From: Vibrio methylphosphonaticus
GTDB lineage: Bacteria > Pseudomonadota > Gammaproteobacteria > Enterobacterales > Vibrionaceae
Direction: 5' to 3'
Length of the DNA: 64,000 nucleotides
Assembly: GCF_023634655.1 (NCBI RefSeq)
Contig: NZ_JAMKMS010000003.1
Location: forward strand, 124,001 to 188,000
The translations under genes were made by a program, and so were the position numbers. Below, piece by piece: positions 18,551-26,764 of this stretch (positions within the stretch are counted from its first letter, which is position 1; each line of letters starts with the position of its first letter). The notes under the pieces are model-generated. The model did no database searches, was not told where the DNA came from, and saw only the letters and a list, made by a program, of their open reading frames with translations.

Positions 18551-19468
18551 TTACCCACCAACATGGCAGTTAAAACCCATCGATTCCAGTTGGGATTTTA
18601 GTTGGCCGATTTTTTCATCTGCGTTTGATTCTATGCCTTGCAAAGGATAGCTAAGGCCCAACAAAGAGTACTTATTTTCACCATAATTGTGGTATGGAAG
18701 AAGATGGATAGTATCAACATTTGACATCACCTGAACAAATTGACCAATCGCCTGAATCTCTTCAGCGTTGTCGTTAAACCCAGGGATAACCGGAATACGC
18801 ACTGTCACTTTGGTAATAAGTGAAATACGAAGGATATTTTCCAGAATAATACGGTTATCAACCCCAGTTCCCGCTTTATGGACTGTAGGATTGATAGCTT
18901 TGATATCCACAAGTGCTAAATCGATCCAAGGAAACACTTCTTCAATCGCTTGTTTAGAACCTATTCCGGTTGTTTCGATCGCAGTATGCCAGCCTTTCTC
19001 TTTACAACCTTTGAGTAACTCTCGAGCAAATTCAGGTTGAGCCAGAGGCTCGCCACCTGACAGCGTAATCCCACCACCGGCTCTGCGAAATAGATTTTCG
19101 TCTTTTTTTAGTTCAAGCAAGACTTGCTCGACTGTCATTCGCTTGCCTTTTATTTCAAGAGCACCGGTTGGGCAAACATCAGTACAATCACCGCATTCGA
19201 CGCATTTGTCGCGATCAACAAAATGAGGGTTGTTATAAGATATTGCACCCACTTTGCAAGCATCGATACATTTACCACAATTAACACAATCGCTTGCTTT
19301 GAAGATCAGCTGAGGTTTAGCTTGTTGTGATTCAGGGTTACTGCACCATTTACAAGAAAGTGGGCAACCTTTAAAAAAGGGAATAGTTCGTATTCCTGGG
19401 CCATCATGTAACGAATATCGCTGGATGTTAAAAAGAACACCTTCTGTATTGTAATCGACTTTATTCAT
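18551..19468 (-). CDS. Glycyl radical enzyme activase (radical SAM)
   Basis: This 305-residue protein would install the glycyl radical on the neighbouring dehydratase using S-adenosylmethionine and a reduced 4Fe-4S cluster. The radical-SAM motif CPLSCKWC has Cys35, Cys39 and Cys42; an inserted ferredoxin-like domain follows with two further clusters (CVNCGKCIDAC and CVECGDCTDVCP). The SAM-binding GGITLSGGEPLAQ comes later. It lies 64 bp downstream of the radical enzyme on the same strand, with a GC-rich hairpin between. The family is oxygen-sensitive, so activity is anaerobic. Confidence 0.93.
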   Translation of the reverse strand: MNKVDYNTEGVLFNIQRYSLHDGPGIRTIPFFKGCPLSCKWCSNPESQQAKPQLIFKASDCVNCGKCIDACKVGAISYNNPHFVDRDKCVECGDCTDVCPTGALEIKGKRMTVEQVLLELKKDENLFRRAGGGITLSGGEPLAQPEFARELLKGCKEKGWHTAIETTGIGSKQAIEEVFPWIDLALVDIKAINPTVHKAGTGVDNRIILENILRISLITKVTVRIPVIPGFNDNAEEIQAIGQFVQVMSNVDTIHLLPYHNYGENKYSLLGLSYPLQGIESNADEKIGQLKSQLESMGFNCHVGG

Positions 19469-19496
19469 GACCGTTTCTCATTATTTTTGAAATAAC

Positions 19497-19517
19497 AGGC
19501 CGCGTATTTCGCGGCCT
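19497..19517. promoter_or_regulatory. GC-rich hairpin between radical enzyme and activase genes
   Basis: A perfect 8-bp stem (aggccgcg/cgcggcct) with 5-nt loop occupies the spacer. No U-run follows on the minus strand, so it probably stabilises the upstream mRNA or partly blocks read-through, giving more dehydratase than activase. Confidence 0.5.
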
Positions 19518-19532
19518 AATACTACTTTTACG

Positions 19533-22082
19533 TTATAATTTCTGCTCTGTACGGCTGATGATATCGTCCTGAACTTCTTTCGCTAAAACCACAAATTGAG
19601 CACTGTAACCTGCAACACGAACCACTAAATCTTGATGAAGGTGGGGATTTCTCTGTGCTTCAAGTAGACGTTCACGGTCAATAACGTTGAACTGTACGTG
19701 CATACCTTTACGGTCAAAGTAGTTACGTACCAAGCCGCTAAAGTTGTGCAATCCTTTCTCACCAGCAAGAGAGGCTGGTAGGAACTTCTGATTGTACAAC
19801 GTACCGTTAGAAGCGATAAAGTGATCAAGTTTTGCAACAGAGTTTGCCGCAGCGGTTGGCCCAGAAACATCTTTACCTTGGCGCGGTGAAACACCATCAG
19901 CCAAAGGTTTACCGGCTAAACGACCATCTGGTAGTGCAGAGACGCCTTTACCAAACAGAACATTAGCTGATACTGGATAGATACCCGCTTGGAACTGACC
20001 ACCACGTGTATTGGTGTACTTCTCGACTTCTTCACAGTAAATAGATGCACAACGGCGAGCAACGTAGTCAACATCATCAATATCGTTACCAAAGCTTGGC
20101 GAGCTTTCTAGGATAAGGCGAATTTCTTCATGACGTGAAATACGCCCTACTGAAGGAGTCGCTTGTGTTTGTGCGCTTGACAACTGGCGGAATACTTCTT
20201 CTTTAATCGCTTCTGGGCTCAGAGAGCCGTTTTCCGCAATTAAACGTTGAACAACATTGTATACTTCTTTTTCATCTAAAGAGCTTTTGGTCGCCACAGC
20301 AGCCGAAGCGCCGTCTGCATAACCAAAGTTTGCGTCTAGTGCCCCTTTTAGTTCGGTCATCGTCAGTTTGCGGTCTTCGAACACTTGTTTTTGCATTGCG
20401 TACACTGAATCACCTGTATCTGCGATACCGAAAGCTTGCGGACCGGTGTAGTTGTATATCGCGCCGCCGTCTTGCAGAGACTTACCACGACCGATACAGT
20501 CGTCTACTAACGCAGAAAGGAATGGCAGTGGGCAGCGTTCTGCATGCGCGATATCAACACTATTACACGCTTCAACCAATTGACGTACGAAGTGAGCGAT
20601 TTGTGCTGTGAATGCATCAAAGAAATCTTCAATATCAGTAAATTGAGTCATATCTTTAGTGGCAGGACCAACCTGTTTATTGTTTGCACGGCCATTGTTT
20701 AATGTGATTTCCAGTACTTTTGCCACATTGAAGAATGCCGCATCATGCCACCCCTCAGTACGGTGTGGTGCTTGTGGTTCTACACAACCGATGATGCAGT
20801 AATCACGAGCATCCGCTAACGAAACTCCACGGTTTTGTAGTGAAGGTATGATAACTTCATCATTATACATTGCAGGAACACCAAGACCGAGGCGAACCAC
20901 TTCACAAGCACGGAATAAGAACTCGTCTGGTGTGCCTTGCCATACACGAATAGAGAACGAGGGCGCAGGTAATTGGACGTGTGCTGTTGCTTCCATACAC
21001 ATGTAACTTAATGGGTTAGTGGCGTCTAATCCATCTGACGTCTGGCCGCCAACACATAAGTTTTGAAACACAGCGTAACCAGCAAACGCTTGGGCTGATA
21101 CTTCATCGCGAGTTTTGTTGATATCATTCAGTTTGATCCAGCAACAGTCTACTAATTCTTGTGCGAATACAGGATCAATGGACTTATCAGCCGCTAAGAA
21201 TGGATACATGTATTGGTCAAAGCGTCCAGGAGAGATAGAGTGACCACTTGACTCAATTTGAAGCATGCTTTGTAAAAACCAGAATGTCTGACATGCTTCC
21301 CAGAAAGTTGTTGCACCATGCTCTGGTACACGACGACAGTTTTGGCTGATTTGTTCAAGTTCACGTTTACGTTGAGGATCTGTTTCAACTTGCACAAGGC
21401 GATCAGCTTCATCTGAGTAACGGTGAGCGTATACAATCGCCGCTTCATAGCTGATGATAATAGCGTGGTAAAACTGTTCTTTTTTAACGAAGTCTGGTTG
21501 TGTACGATCAAGTTTAACTAATGCGTCTTTGACTTGCTCAATCACACCGCGGAAACCAATGCGCAATACTTTGCCATAATCAACACATACGTGACCAACA
21601 CCACCGTAGAAGTAGTTACCCACACTGAACACACCTGCATCCATTGATTCGTGTGTCCCTTCAGACATGTAAGATGCCGCTAACTCACTCGTAGTTTTAC
21701 CAGGCCAATATTGAAATGCTTCGTGCAACTCTTGTGCTGTTTTCTTTTCGATAATAAATGGGTCCGCTACGCGGTGCTCCATTGTATCAAATTCTTTTTC
21801 TACCCAATCGTAAGAGAACTCAGGGCAAATTTCGGTTGAACGTGGATTAATAGTCACAGCTCCAACGACCAGTTCATCTTTACGAATGGTCACTGGTAAC
21901 TCAGTAAAAATCTTTTCAACAACTCTTGCTCTTCTCATAACTGCAGGCAAATGCTCATTTTCTTTATAAGCATGTGTCGCTAAAATAGCTCGCTCAGACT
22001 CGACATAAGGTTTCGCGTCAATAATCATTTTCTTAAGTCGTAAAACGCGGTCAGTTGGATTAGAAAAACCTTTCTCTAACAT
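19533..22082 (-). CDS. Glycyl radical enzyme, probable B12-independent 1,2-propanediol dehydratase
   Basis: This 849-residue pyruvate-formate-lyase-family enzyme has an active-site Cys433 with Glu435 in the IIGCVEPQ motif, as in diol dehydratases and choline lyase, and the glycyl radical Gly825 in RVAGYSA near the C-terminus. It should convert 1,2-propanediol to propionaldehyde in the microcompartment lumen. The substrate call rests on context: a PocR-domain sensor, PduB/T/S/L relatives and a diol facilitator. Choline trimethylamine-lyase shares the CVE motif and cannot be fully excluded. No cobalamin dehydratase genes occur in the window. It requires the activase encoded just downstream. Confidence 0.88.
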   Translation of the reverse strand: MLEKGFSNPTDRVLRLKKMIIDAKPYVESERAILATHAYKENEHLPAVMRRARVVEKIFTELPVTIRKDELVVGAVTINPRSTEICPEFSYDWVEKEFDTMEHRVADPFIIEKKTAQELHEAFQYWPGKTTSELAASYMSEGTHESMDAGVFSVGNYFYGGVGHVCVDYGKVLRIGFRGVIEQVKDALVKLDRTQPDFVKKEQFYHAIIISYEAAIVYAHRYSDEADRLVQVETDPQRKRELEQISQNCRRVPEHGATTFWEACQTFWFLQSMLQIESSGHSISPGRFDQYMYPFLAADKSIDPVFAQELVDCCWIKLNDINKTRDEVSAQAFAGYAVFQNLCVGGQTSDGLDATNPLSYMCMEATAHVQLPAPSFSIRVWQGTPDEFLFRACEVVRLGLGVPAMYNDEVIIPSLQNRGVSLADARDYCIIGCVEPQAPHRTEGWHDAAFFNVAKVLEITLNNGRANNKQVGPATKDMTQFTDIEDFFDAFTAQIAHFVRQLVEACNSVDIAHAERCPLPFLSALVDDCIGRGKSLQDGGAIYNYTGPQAFGIADTGDSVYAMQKQVFEDRKLTMTELKGALDANFGYADGASAAVATKSSLDEKEVYNVVQRLIAENGSLSPEAIKEEVFRQLSSAQTQATPSVGRISRHEEIRLILESSPSFGNDIDDVDYVARRCASIYCEEVEKYTNTRGGQFQAGIYPVSANVLFGKGVSALPDGRLAGKPLADGVSPRQGKDVSGPTAAANSVAKLDHFIASNGTLYNQKFLPASLAGEKGLHNFSGLVRNYFDRKGMHVQFNVIDRERLLEAQRNPHLHQDLVVRVAGYSAQFVVLAKEVQDDIISRTEQKL

Positions 22083-22157
22083 AGTGATGTACTCCGTAAT
22101 TATTAATTAGTATGACCTAAAGATCAGACCTTAGTTATTTGTTCAACGGCATTAACA

Positions 22158-22742
22158 TCATGAATCTCGACACATAATGTTAATGCCTAATAAATGAATA
22201 AAATTGCGCAATATTGAAGGATGTGCTTTCCAAGTTGGAGCGGTCACTAACAGGTGGTCTACGACAGACTCGTCATCATCCGCATCGACCCAGTACCCAC
22301 CAGCAATTTCGACTTCCGGCTTTACCGCTGAATAACCGGTTAGCCTTCGATTTTTCACCAAATTCGCTGCCGTTATAATCTGAATACCGTGACAAATCGC
22401 TGCGAGCGGTACGTTACGGTTCATCGCATAATGCACAATATGGAGCACTGATGGTTCTAGACGAAGATATTCTGATGACCGCCCTCCTGATAGGTAAATA
22501 CCACAGTATTCATCCAATCGAATTTGACTAAATGATGCTGTTAACGTGAAGTTATGTCCGATTTTTTCTGTATACGTTTGATCACCTTCAAAATCATGGA
22601 TAGCGGTTTTAATGCTCTCTCCTTTTGATTTACCTGGGCAAACAACATCAACTGCAAAGCCGAGCATGATTAATGCCTGATAAGGGACCATGACTTCATA
22701 GTCTTCAGTAAAATCTCCAACCAACAGCAATATTTTTCTCAT
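22158..22742 (-). CDS. DJ-1/PfpI-family protein in microcompartment cluster
   Basis: The ATG at 22742 is used rather than a TTG two codons upstream, giving 194 residues. The DJ-1/PfpI fold is shown by the N-terminal GDFTEDYE stretch, whose Glu would sit at the active site, the YLSGGR loop, and the nucleophile elbow AAICHGIQ with Cys117. Family members act as glyoxalase/deglycase-type detoxifiers, proteases or chaperones. Between a shell gene and the radical enzyme, coping with reactive aldehyde is a reasonable guess. It is not a standard member of described Pdu or Eut loci as far as I know. Confidence 0.8.
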   Translation of the reverse strand: MRKILLLVGDFTEDYEVMVPYQALIMLGFAVDVVCPGKSKGESIKTAIHDFEGDQTYTEKIGHNFTLTASFSQIRLDEYCGIYLSGGRSSEYLRLEPSVLHIVHYAMNRNVPLAAICHGIQIITAANLVKNRRLTGYSAVKPEVEIAGGYWVDADDDESVVDHLLVTAPTWKAHPSILRNFIHLLGINIMCRDS

Positions 22743-22752
22743 ATTCAATCCA

Positions 22753-23052
22753 TTAAAAACTGTTCAAGTCATCTTCAATAGTGCGTATCACTTCATTCAC
22801 TGCTGATACGTCTCCAAAGATGGCAAGCGCGGTGACATGCTGGGGACAAGAACCTGTAATTTCAGTCACCGCCACATCAGCACGCTTACTTGCTAAATCG
22901 GCACAGAAATAAAGATCAGGAATCGGCAACATCACTATTCCAATTGCATCAATGCGAATCAAACCCAAGCGCTGACGAAATTCCGAGGGTACACGGCGTT
23001 TAAGCATCGTCAGCGTATCTGAACTTGGTGCGTTTATTATGCGTTTTTTCAT
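22753..23052 (-). CDS. GrpU-like BMC-H shell protein with pore cysteine
   Basis: This 99-residue protein is a divergent BMC-domain protein. An N-terminal extension of ~25 residues precedes the fold (LRIDAIGIVMLP-type strand, then DVAVTEITGSCPQHVTALAIFGDVSAV). Cys69 in the GSCP turn lies where the hexamer pore forms. Thompson and colleagues described GrpU of Pectobacterium, a GRM shell protein that binds an iron-sulfur cluster at the pore through such a Cys. The resemblance in motif and gene neighbourhood is the basis of the call; overall similarity could not be measured. Confidence 0.7.
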   Translation of the reverse strand: MKKRIINAPSSDTLTMLKRRVPSEFRQRLGLIRIDAIGIVMLPIPDLYFCADLASKRADVAVTEITGSCPQHVTALAIFGDVSAVNEVIRTIEDDLNSF

Positions 23053-23094
23053 ATGTTTATTGCCTATCCCTTAACTCCATTAATGTTTAAACCG

Positions 23095-24693
23095 TTACCG
23101 AATGTTCAATGCTTCGACCATGACACATCGACGGTAGCGAGCAAAAGAGCGTGCAGAGGTGATGCCCTCGCCCGTTGGACCTGCGATAGTAAAGGTTGTG
23201 TGACCTTCACCACCCACACCAATTCCTGAGTACGATGGACCGTTTTTCACAAAAATTGTGGTTTGGATTAAACGAGCCATTTTGGTCAGTTTGTCAACAT
23301 TAGTTGAGTGCATGATGGCAGTGTGACGGTTGCCATGTTCAACCTTAATTGCCAAGTCTATCGCTTCATCTACGTTTTCTACACGAACGACAGGAAGAAT
23401 AGGCATCATCAACTCATGAACAACAAACGGATGATTTCTTTCTGTTTCGAGCAAAATGACTTTCACGTCATCGCCAACTTGGATATCTAGCTTTTTAAGG
23501 ATATGACGAGCACCTTTACCCACAAAATCGGTATTAGGACCGGTACCCTTTTCATTCAAAACTAGTGATTGAAGTTGTTGAATCTTCTGTCTGTCACACA
23601 ATAGATAGGCGCCACTTTTCTTCATGCAATGAATCAAGTAGTCAGCAACTTCATTGACAACAATGACTTCTTTCTCAGCTATACACGGCAAATTATTATC
23701 GAAAGCACAACCGTTAATAATGTCTTTTGCTGCTTTCTCGATATTTGCGGTTTCATCTACAACAGCAGGCGGATTACCAGCACCAGCGCCGATGGCTTTT
23801 TTACCCGTTGACATCACTGTTTTCACAATCGAAGGACCACCCGTTGCAACAAGCATATTCACTCGAGGGTCATTCATCATTACATTAGTGTTATCGATCG
23901 AAGGCTCAAGCACGGTCACGACCAAGTTTGCAGGTGCGCCGAGCTCAGCCAGTTTTTTGTTGATCATATCAACGGTAACCAGTGAGACATTCCGTGAACG
24001 AGGGTGGGGGCTATATACAACCGTATTTCCCGCCGCCAACATACCAATACTGTTGTTAATAATGGTTTCTGTCGGGTTAGTCGTCGGTGTGATCGAACCA
24101 ATAACACCGTAAGCAGAAAACTCAGTTAAAGACAAGCCAGAATCGCCGCTAAGTGCCGACGTAGCCAGATCTTCCGTACCTGGAGTTTTCACTGCTGCGA
24201 TACGGTTTTTGGTCAGCTTATCTTCAAAGTTTCCCATCCCCGTCTCTTCAACCGTCATACGAGAAATTTTTTCAAGCACATCTTCTTGGGTGAAAACATC
24301 TCGAATACCTTGTACAAACGAAGCGCGATCACCCATTGTACAATGACGGTATTGGACTTGAGCCTGTGACGTTGCACTGATCGCCTCTTCCATCGACGCA
24401 AAACAACCTAAGTATTGTGTCGATCCTTGCGCAACATTTTGGCTAGGAACGCTTTGAGGTTGCGCCTGTTTCTCGGTCAATATTTGAGAAACAATGCTCT
24501 CAACATTGCTGCTTAGAGCTGACTCAAATTTCGGTGCTTGTTGCTTTACCGAATTGGCAGTTAAAGCCTGAGAAACAATACTCTCTAAGTTTTCACCTGA
24601 AGTTGAAGCAACCTGTTTTGCGTTTGACGCTGTCGCATTTGTGTATTTGCTCAATACTTTTTCAACGGCTTGAGCAATGTCTTGTTCATTCAT
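23095..24693 (-). CDS. CoA-acylating aldehyde dehydrogenase (PduP-like) with three targeting helices
   Basis: This 532-residue enzyme should oxidise propionaldehyde to propionyl-CoA with NAD+ and CoA inside the compartment. The dehydrogenase core starts near residue 90; SITPTTNPTETIINN and the catalytic Cys337 in NNLPCIAEKE are typical of PduP/EutE. The N-terminus is unusual: three short amphipathic segments of the encapsulation type, at residues ~3-16 (EQDIAQAVEKVLSKY), 36-46 (LESIVSQALTA) and 64-74 (VESIVSQILTE), joined by Gln/Ser/Ala-rich linkers. The last two are near-repeats 28 residues apart. It follows pduB in the same operon. Confidence 0.92.
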   Translation of the reverse strand: MNEQDIAQAVEKVLSKYTNATASNAKQVASTSGENLESIVSQALTANSVKQQAPKFESALSSNVESIVSQILTEKQAQPQSVPSQNVAQGSTQYLGCFASMEEAISATSQAQVQYRHCTMGDRASFVQGIRDVFTQEDVLEKISRMTVEETGMGNFEDKLTKNRIAAVKTPGTEDLATSALSGDSGLSLTEFSAYGVIGSITPTTNPTETIINNSIGMLAAGNTVVYSPHPRSRNVSLVTVDMINKKLAELGAPANLVVTVLEPSIDNTNVMMNDPRVNMLVATGGPSIVKTVMSTGKKAIGAGAGNPPAVVDETANIEKAAKDIINGCAFDNNLPCIAEKEVIVVNEVADYLIHCMKKSGAYLLCDRQKIQQLQSLVLNEKGTGPNTDFVGKGARHILKKLDIQVGDDVKVILLETERNHPFVVHELMMPILPVVRVENVDEAIDLAIKVEHGNRHTAIMHSTNVDKLTKMARLIQTTIFVKNGPSYSGIGVGGEGHTTFTIAGPTGEGITSARSFARYRRCVMVEALNIR

Positions 24694-24737
24694 TCTTCAT
24701 ACCCCTTACAACATTCCATTTTATTTAAATTTAATAT

Positions 24738-25526
24738 TTAGATGTATGGGGTTGTCGCAGACTGAAGAGGAACCGAATCCATTGACCCCAAGAGCTGAAG
24801 ACCAACATCACGAGCGGTTAGCACAGCTTGGCGCACTGCACCTGAATCACCTGCGAAAGTAAAGATGACTTCATTACTAAAACAAGTACCTTTAGCTGGA
24901 GACGAGTAATCAACTGGGTCAATCACTGCAGATTTTGCTGCCGCATCAGCGATGACAACACCAATAGCCGCAGGAGAGGCACAAGTGATACCAAATGATT
25001 TCCCAATTGGTGCACCAAACGCCTTGTTAAGCGCTGAGCTAGCACGAGCTGTGTATTGGAATTCCAAGTGACCTGCTGCATTGCCATACACATCACCAAA
25101 AGTTCGGTTGATCTCTGATAGCGTCACTTCAACTGCGCGACGTACATCCGAAACATCATCAGCACCAAATATGATGAGACAACCATGGCCACCGCCACCT
25201 TCCGTATCACGAGCAAGCTCGACTGCAATCACTTCACTGTTGGTTGCCTTAACCGCTTCATCAGCAGCAAAGATATGCGGTCCAGCTCCGGTACGAGCAC
25301 CGATAATGCCGATTGAACGGTACTTCTTATCAATGTTCATCACTTCATGCAGCTGGTTATCAACACTTGCTACAACTAGACCAATAGTACGGCCAAGATC
25401 ACTAGTACCAACAAATTCAGTCAGACCAACGCTTGCGGCATTTATTGCCGGTACCTTTTGTTGAGGTTCTGACTGTTGCGTGTTCATGACCTCAGAAATA
25501 ATCTGTTCCACAAAATTATCTTTCAT
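24738..25526 (-). CDS. pduB: PduB-like trimeric shell protein (BMC-T)
   Basis: This 262-residue tandem BMC-domain protein is strikingly similar to Salmonella PduB. Shared blocks include SLTEFVGT-like, YRSIGIIGARTGAGPH, AADEAVKATN, RTFGDVYGNAAGH, QYTARASSALNKAFGAPIG and FAGDSGAVRQAV. It forms a pseudo-hexameric shell tile. The N-terminal helix (MKDNFVEQIISEVMN) resembles the PduB segment that tethers shell to cargo. It sits between the BMC-H and aldehyde dehydrogenase genes with short spacers. Confidence 0.93.
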   Translation of the reverse strand: MKDNFVEQIISEVMNTQQSEPQQKVPAINAASVGLTEFVGTSDLGRTIGLVVASVDNQLHEVMNIDKKYRSIGIIGARTGAGPHIFAADEAVKATNSEVIAVELARDTEGGGGHGCLIIFGADDVSDVRRAVEVTLSEINRTFGDVYGNAAGHLEFQYTARASSALNKAFGAPIGKSFGITCASPAAIGVVIADAAAKSAVIDPVDYSSPAKGTCFSNEVIFTFAGDSGAVRQAVLTARDVGLQLLGSMDSVPLQSATTPYI

Positions 25527-25547
25527 CGTGAATTTCCTTCCGTTCTA

Positions 25548-25829
25548 TTACTCAACTGTTTTTGGCAAGATTTTTTCAACTTCAGTATGAGGGCGAGGAA
25601 TAACGTGTACAGAAACAAGTTCACCAACTTTGCTAGCCGCTGAAGAACCAGCATCAGTTGCCGCTTTTACAGCACCAACATCGCCACGAACCATCACTGT
25701 AATTAGACCTGAGCCAATTTTTTCGTAACCGACCAGTGTTACGTTTGCAGATTTAACCATGGTGTCTGCTGCTTCAATTGCAGAAACCAAACCTTTTGTT
25801 TCAACCATACCTAGAGCTTCTTGTTGCAT
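25548..25829 (-). CDS. BMC-H hexameric shell protein (PduA/PduJ-like)
   Basis: This 93-residue single BMC-domain protein is the likely major facet tile. It has the canonical [20 protein letters not shown] start, [28 protein letters not shown] core and [11 protein letters not shown] end, where the Pro-Arg-Pro turn closes the domain. The pore-lining region around KIGSG matches propanediol-type shells that pass small polar substrates. It is preceded by 387 bp with a structured leader and a terminator from the upstream genes, suggesting a separate strong promoter. Confidence 0.94.
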   Translation of the reverse strand: MQQEALGMVETKGLVSAIEAADTMVKSANVTLVGYEKIGSGLITVMVRGDVGAVKAATDAGSSAASKVGELVSVHVIPRPHTEVEKILPKTVE

Positions 25830-25862
25830 AACTACCTCGATAATTTAAATGTTTAGTCTTCT

Positions 25863-25898
25863 GGCAAAGTAGCCTTACGAAAGGCTGTAGGCTCTGCC
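25863..25898 (-). promoter_or_regulatory. Structured 5' leader of the shell gene
   Basis: On the minus strand an inner hairpin (agcctt-tcgt-aaggct) is nested in an outer stem (ggcagag with ctttgcc, one G-U pair). It lies ~35 bp ahead of the BMC-H start. Position and shape suggest an mRNA-stabilising or processed leader; no known riboswitch was recognised. The rest of the 25830-26215 gap is AT-rich and shows only the terminator next to pduT. Confidence 0.45.
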
Positions 25899-26084
25899 CT
25901 ATTTATTAATCCATTTCATAATAAAAGTATGGAGACAAAATGTTTTGCTCCAAGTGAGGATTCTTTTGCTGACAAAAGTGGTGACAAACAAGAATTTACA
26001 GCGATACAAATCACACTAAATTTCAAGTAAATAGGAGACGCTCTGAAGCATGTTGGTATGCGGAAAATTTTGGTGAGGGATAAG

Positions 26085-26111
26085 TAAAAAAACAGGACAA
26101 CTTTGCCCTGT
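26085..26111 (-). terminator. Terminator after the pduT end of the operon
   Basis: Read on the minus strand, an acagggcaa...ttgtcctgt stem is followed by a run of seven to eight T. It lies about 100 bp past the PduT stop, so the long upstream operon probably partly ends here before the shell/dehydratase segment starts. Confidence 0.7.
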
Positions 26112-26215
26112 CGAAGAGTAAAAAATCAATAATAAGGACAAATATTATCTGGGTTTCAATGGCATAAAAACTATGCCTTTGAAGATAAAATACGGGTGAG
26201 TCGCCTTGTTTAAAG

Positions 26216-26764
26216 TCAAATGAGATGCTGCCACATGTCTGGATGTGGTTTGGCAACCACCATGCTATGAACCAACAATCCTTTCTCACCCGCACTTTTA
26301 CAGCCAACTTTGACCGCGTTTTTTACGTCACCAATATCACCATTGACGACAAAATAACACTTGCCGCCAATTCCAAACGCCATGTGGACACGCACTAGAG
26401 TTACGTTGGCCGCTTTCATTGCCGCGTCAGCAGCCTCAATACAGGCAGCCACACTAAAGGTTTCAACTACCCCAACCGAACCTTTAGCTTCTACCGGTGA
26501 AACACCTGAAATGGCCGGTAGAATATTAGAATCAATCTTAGGCAAAAGAATGCTATCGATCTTTAGATGCCCAGCGATCATCTCACCATGCTCTAGCGCT
26601 TGTTTGACTGCAGAAACATCACCAGTGATCATGACAATATATTTACCAGGACAAATTGTTTTCGAACTTAACACTTCCACACTAGCGCTTTTTAGCATGC
26701 TGTCGGTGACTTCAACGCCTTTTGCAATACTGCTTAATTCAAGCAAACCAATGGTATCTTTCAT
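26216..26764 (-). CDS. pduT: PduT-like BMC-T shell protein with iron-sulfur site
   Basis: This 182-residue tandem BMC protein is closely similar to PduT: SSIAKGVEVTDSMLKSASVE, SKTICPGK, LPAISG, AACIEAADAAMKAANVTLVR, HMAFGIGGKCYFVV and the end PHPDMW. Cys38 in TICPGK is the residue that, in PduT, places a 4Fe-4S cluster at the trimer pore for electron passage across the shell. It overlaps the end of pduS by a few bases, which fits the known PduS-PduT partnership. Confidence 0.93.
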   Translation of the reverse strand: MKDTIGLLELSSIAKGVEVTDSMLKSASVEVLSSKTICPGKYIVMITGDVSAVKQALEHGEMIAGHLKIDSILLPKIDSNILPAISGVSPVEAKGSVGVVETFSVAACIEAADAAMKAANVTLVRVHMAFGIGGKCYFVVNGDIGDVKNAVKVGCKSAGEKGLLVHSMVVAKPHPDMWQHLI

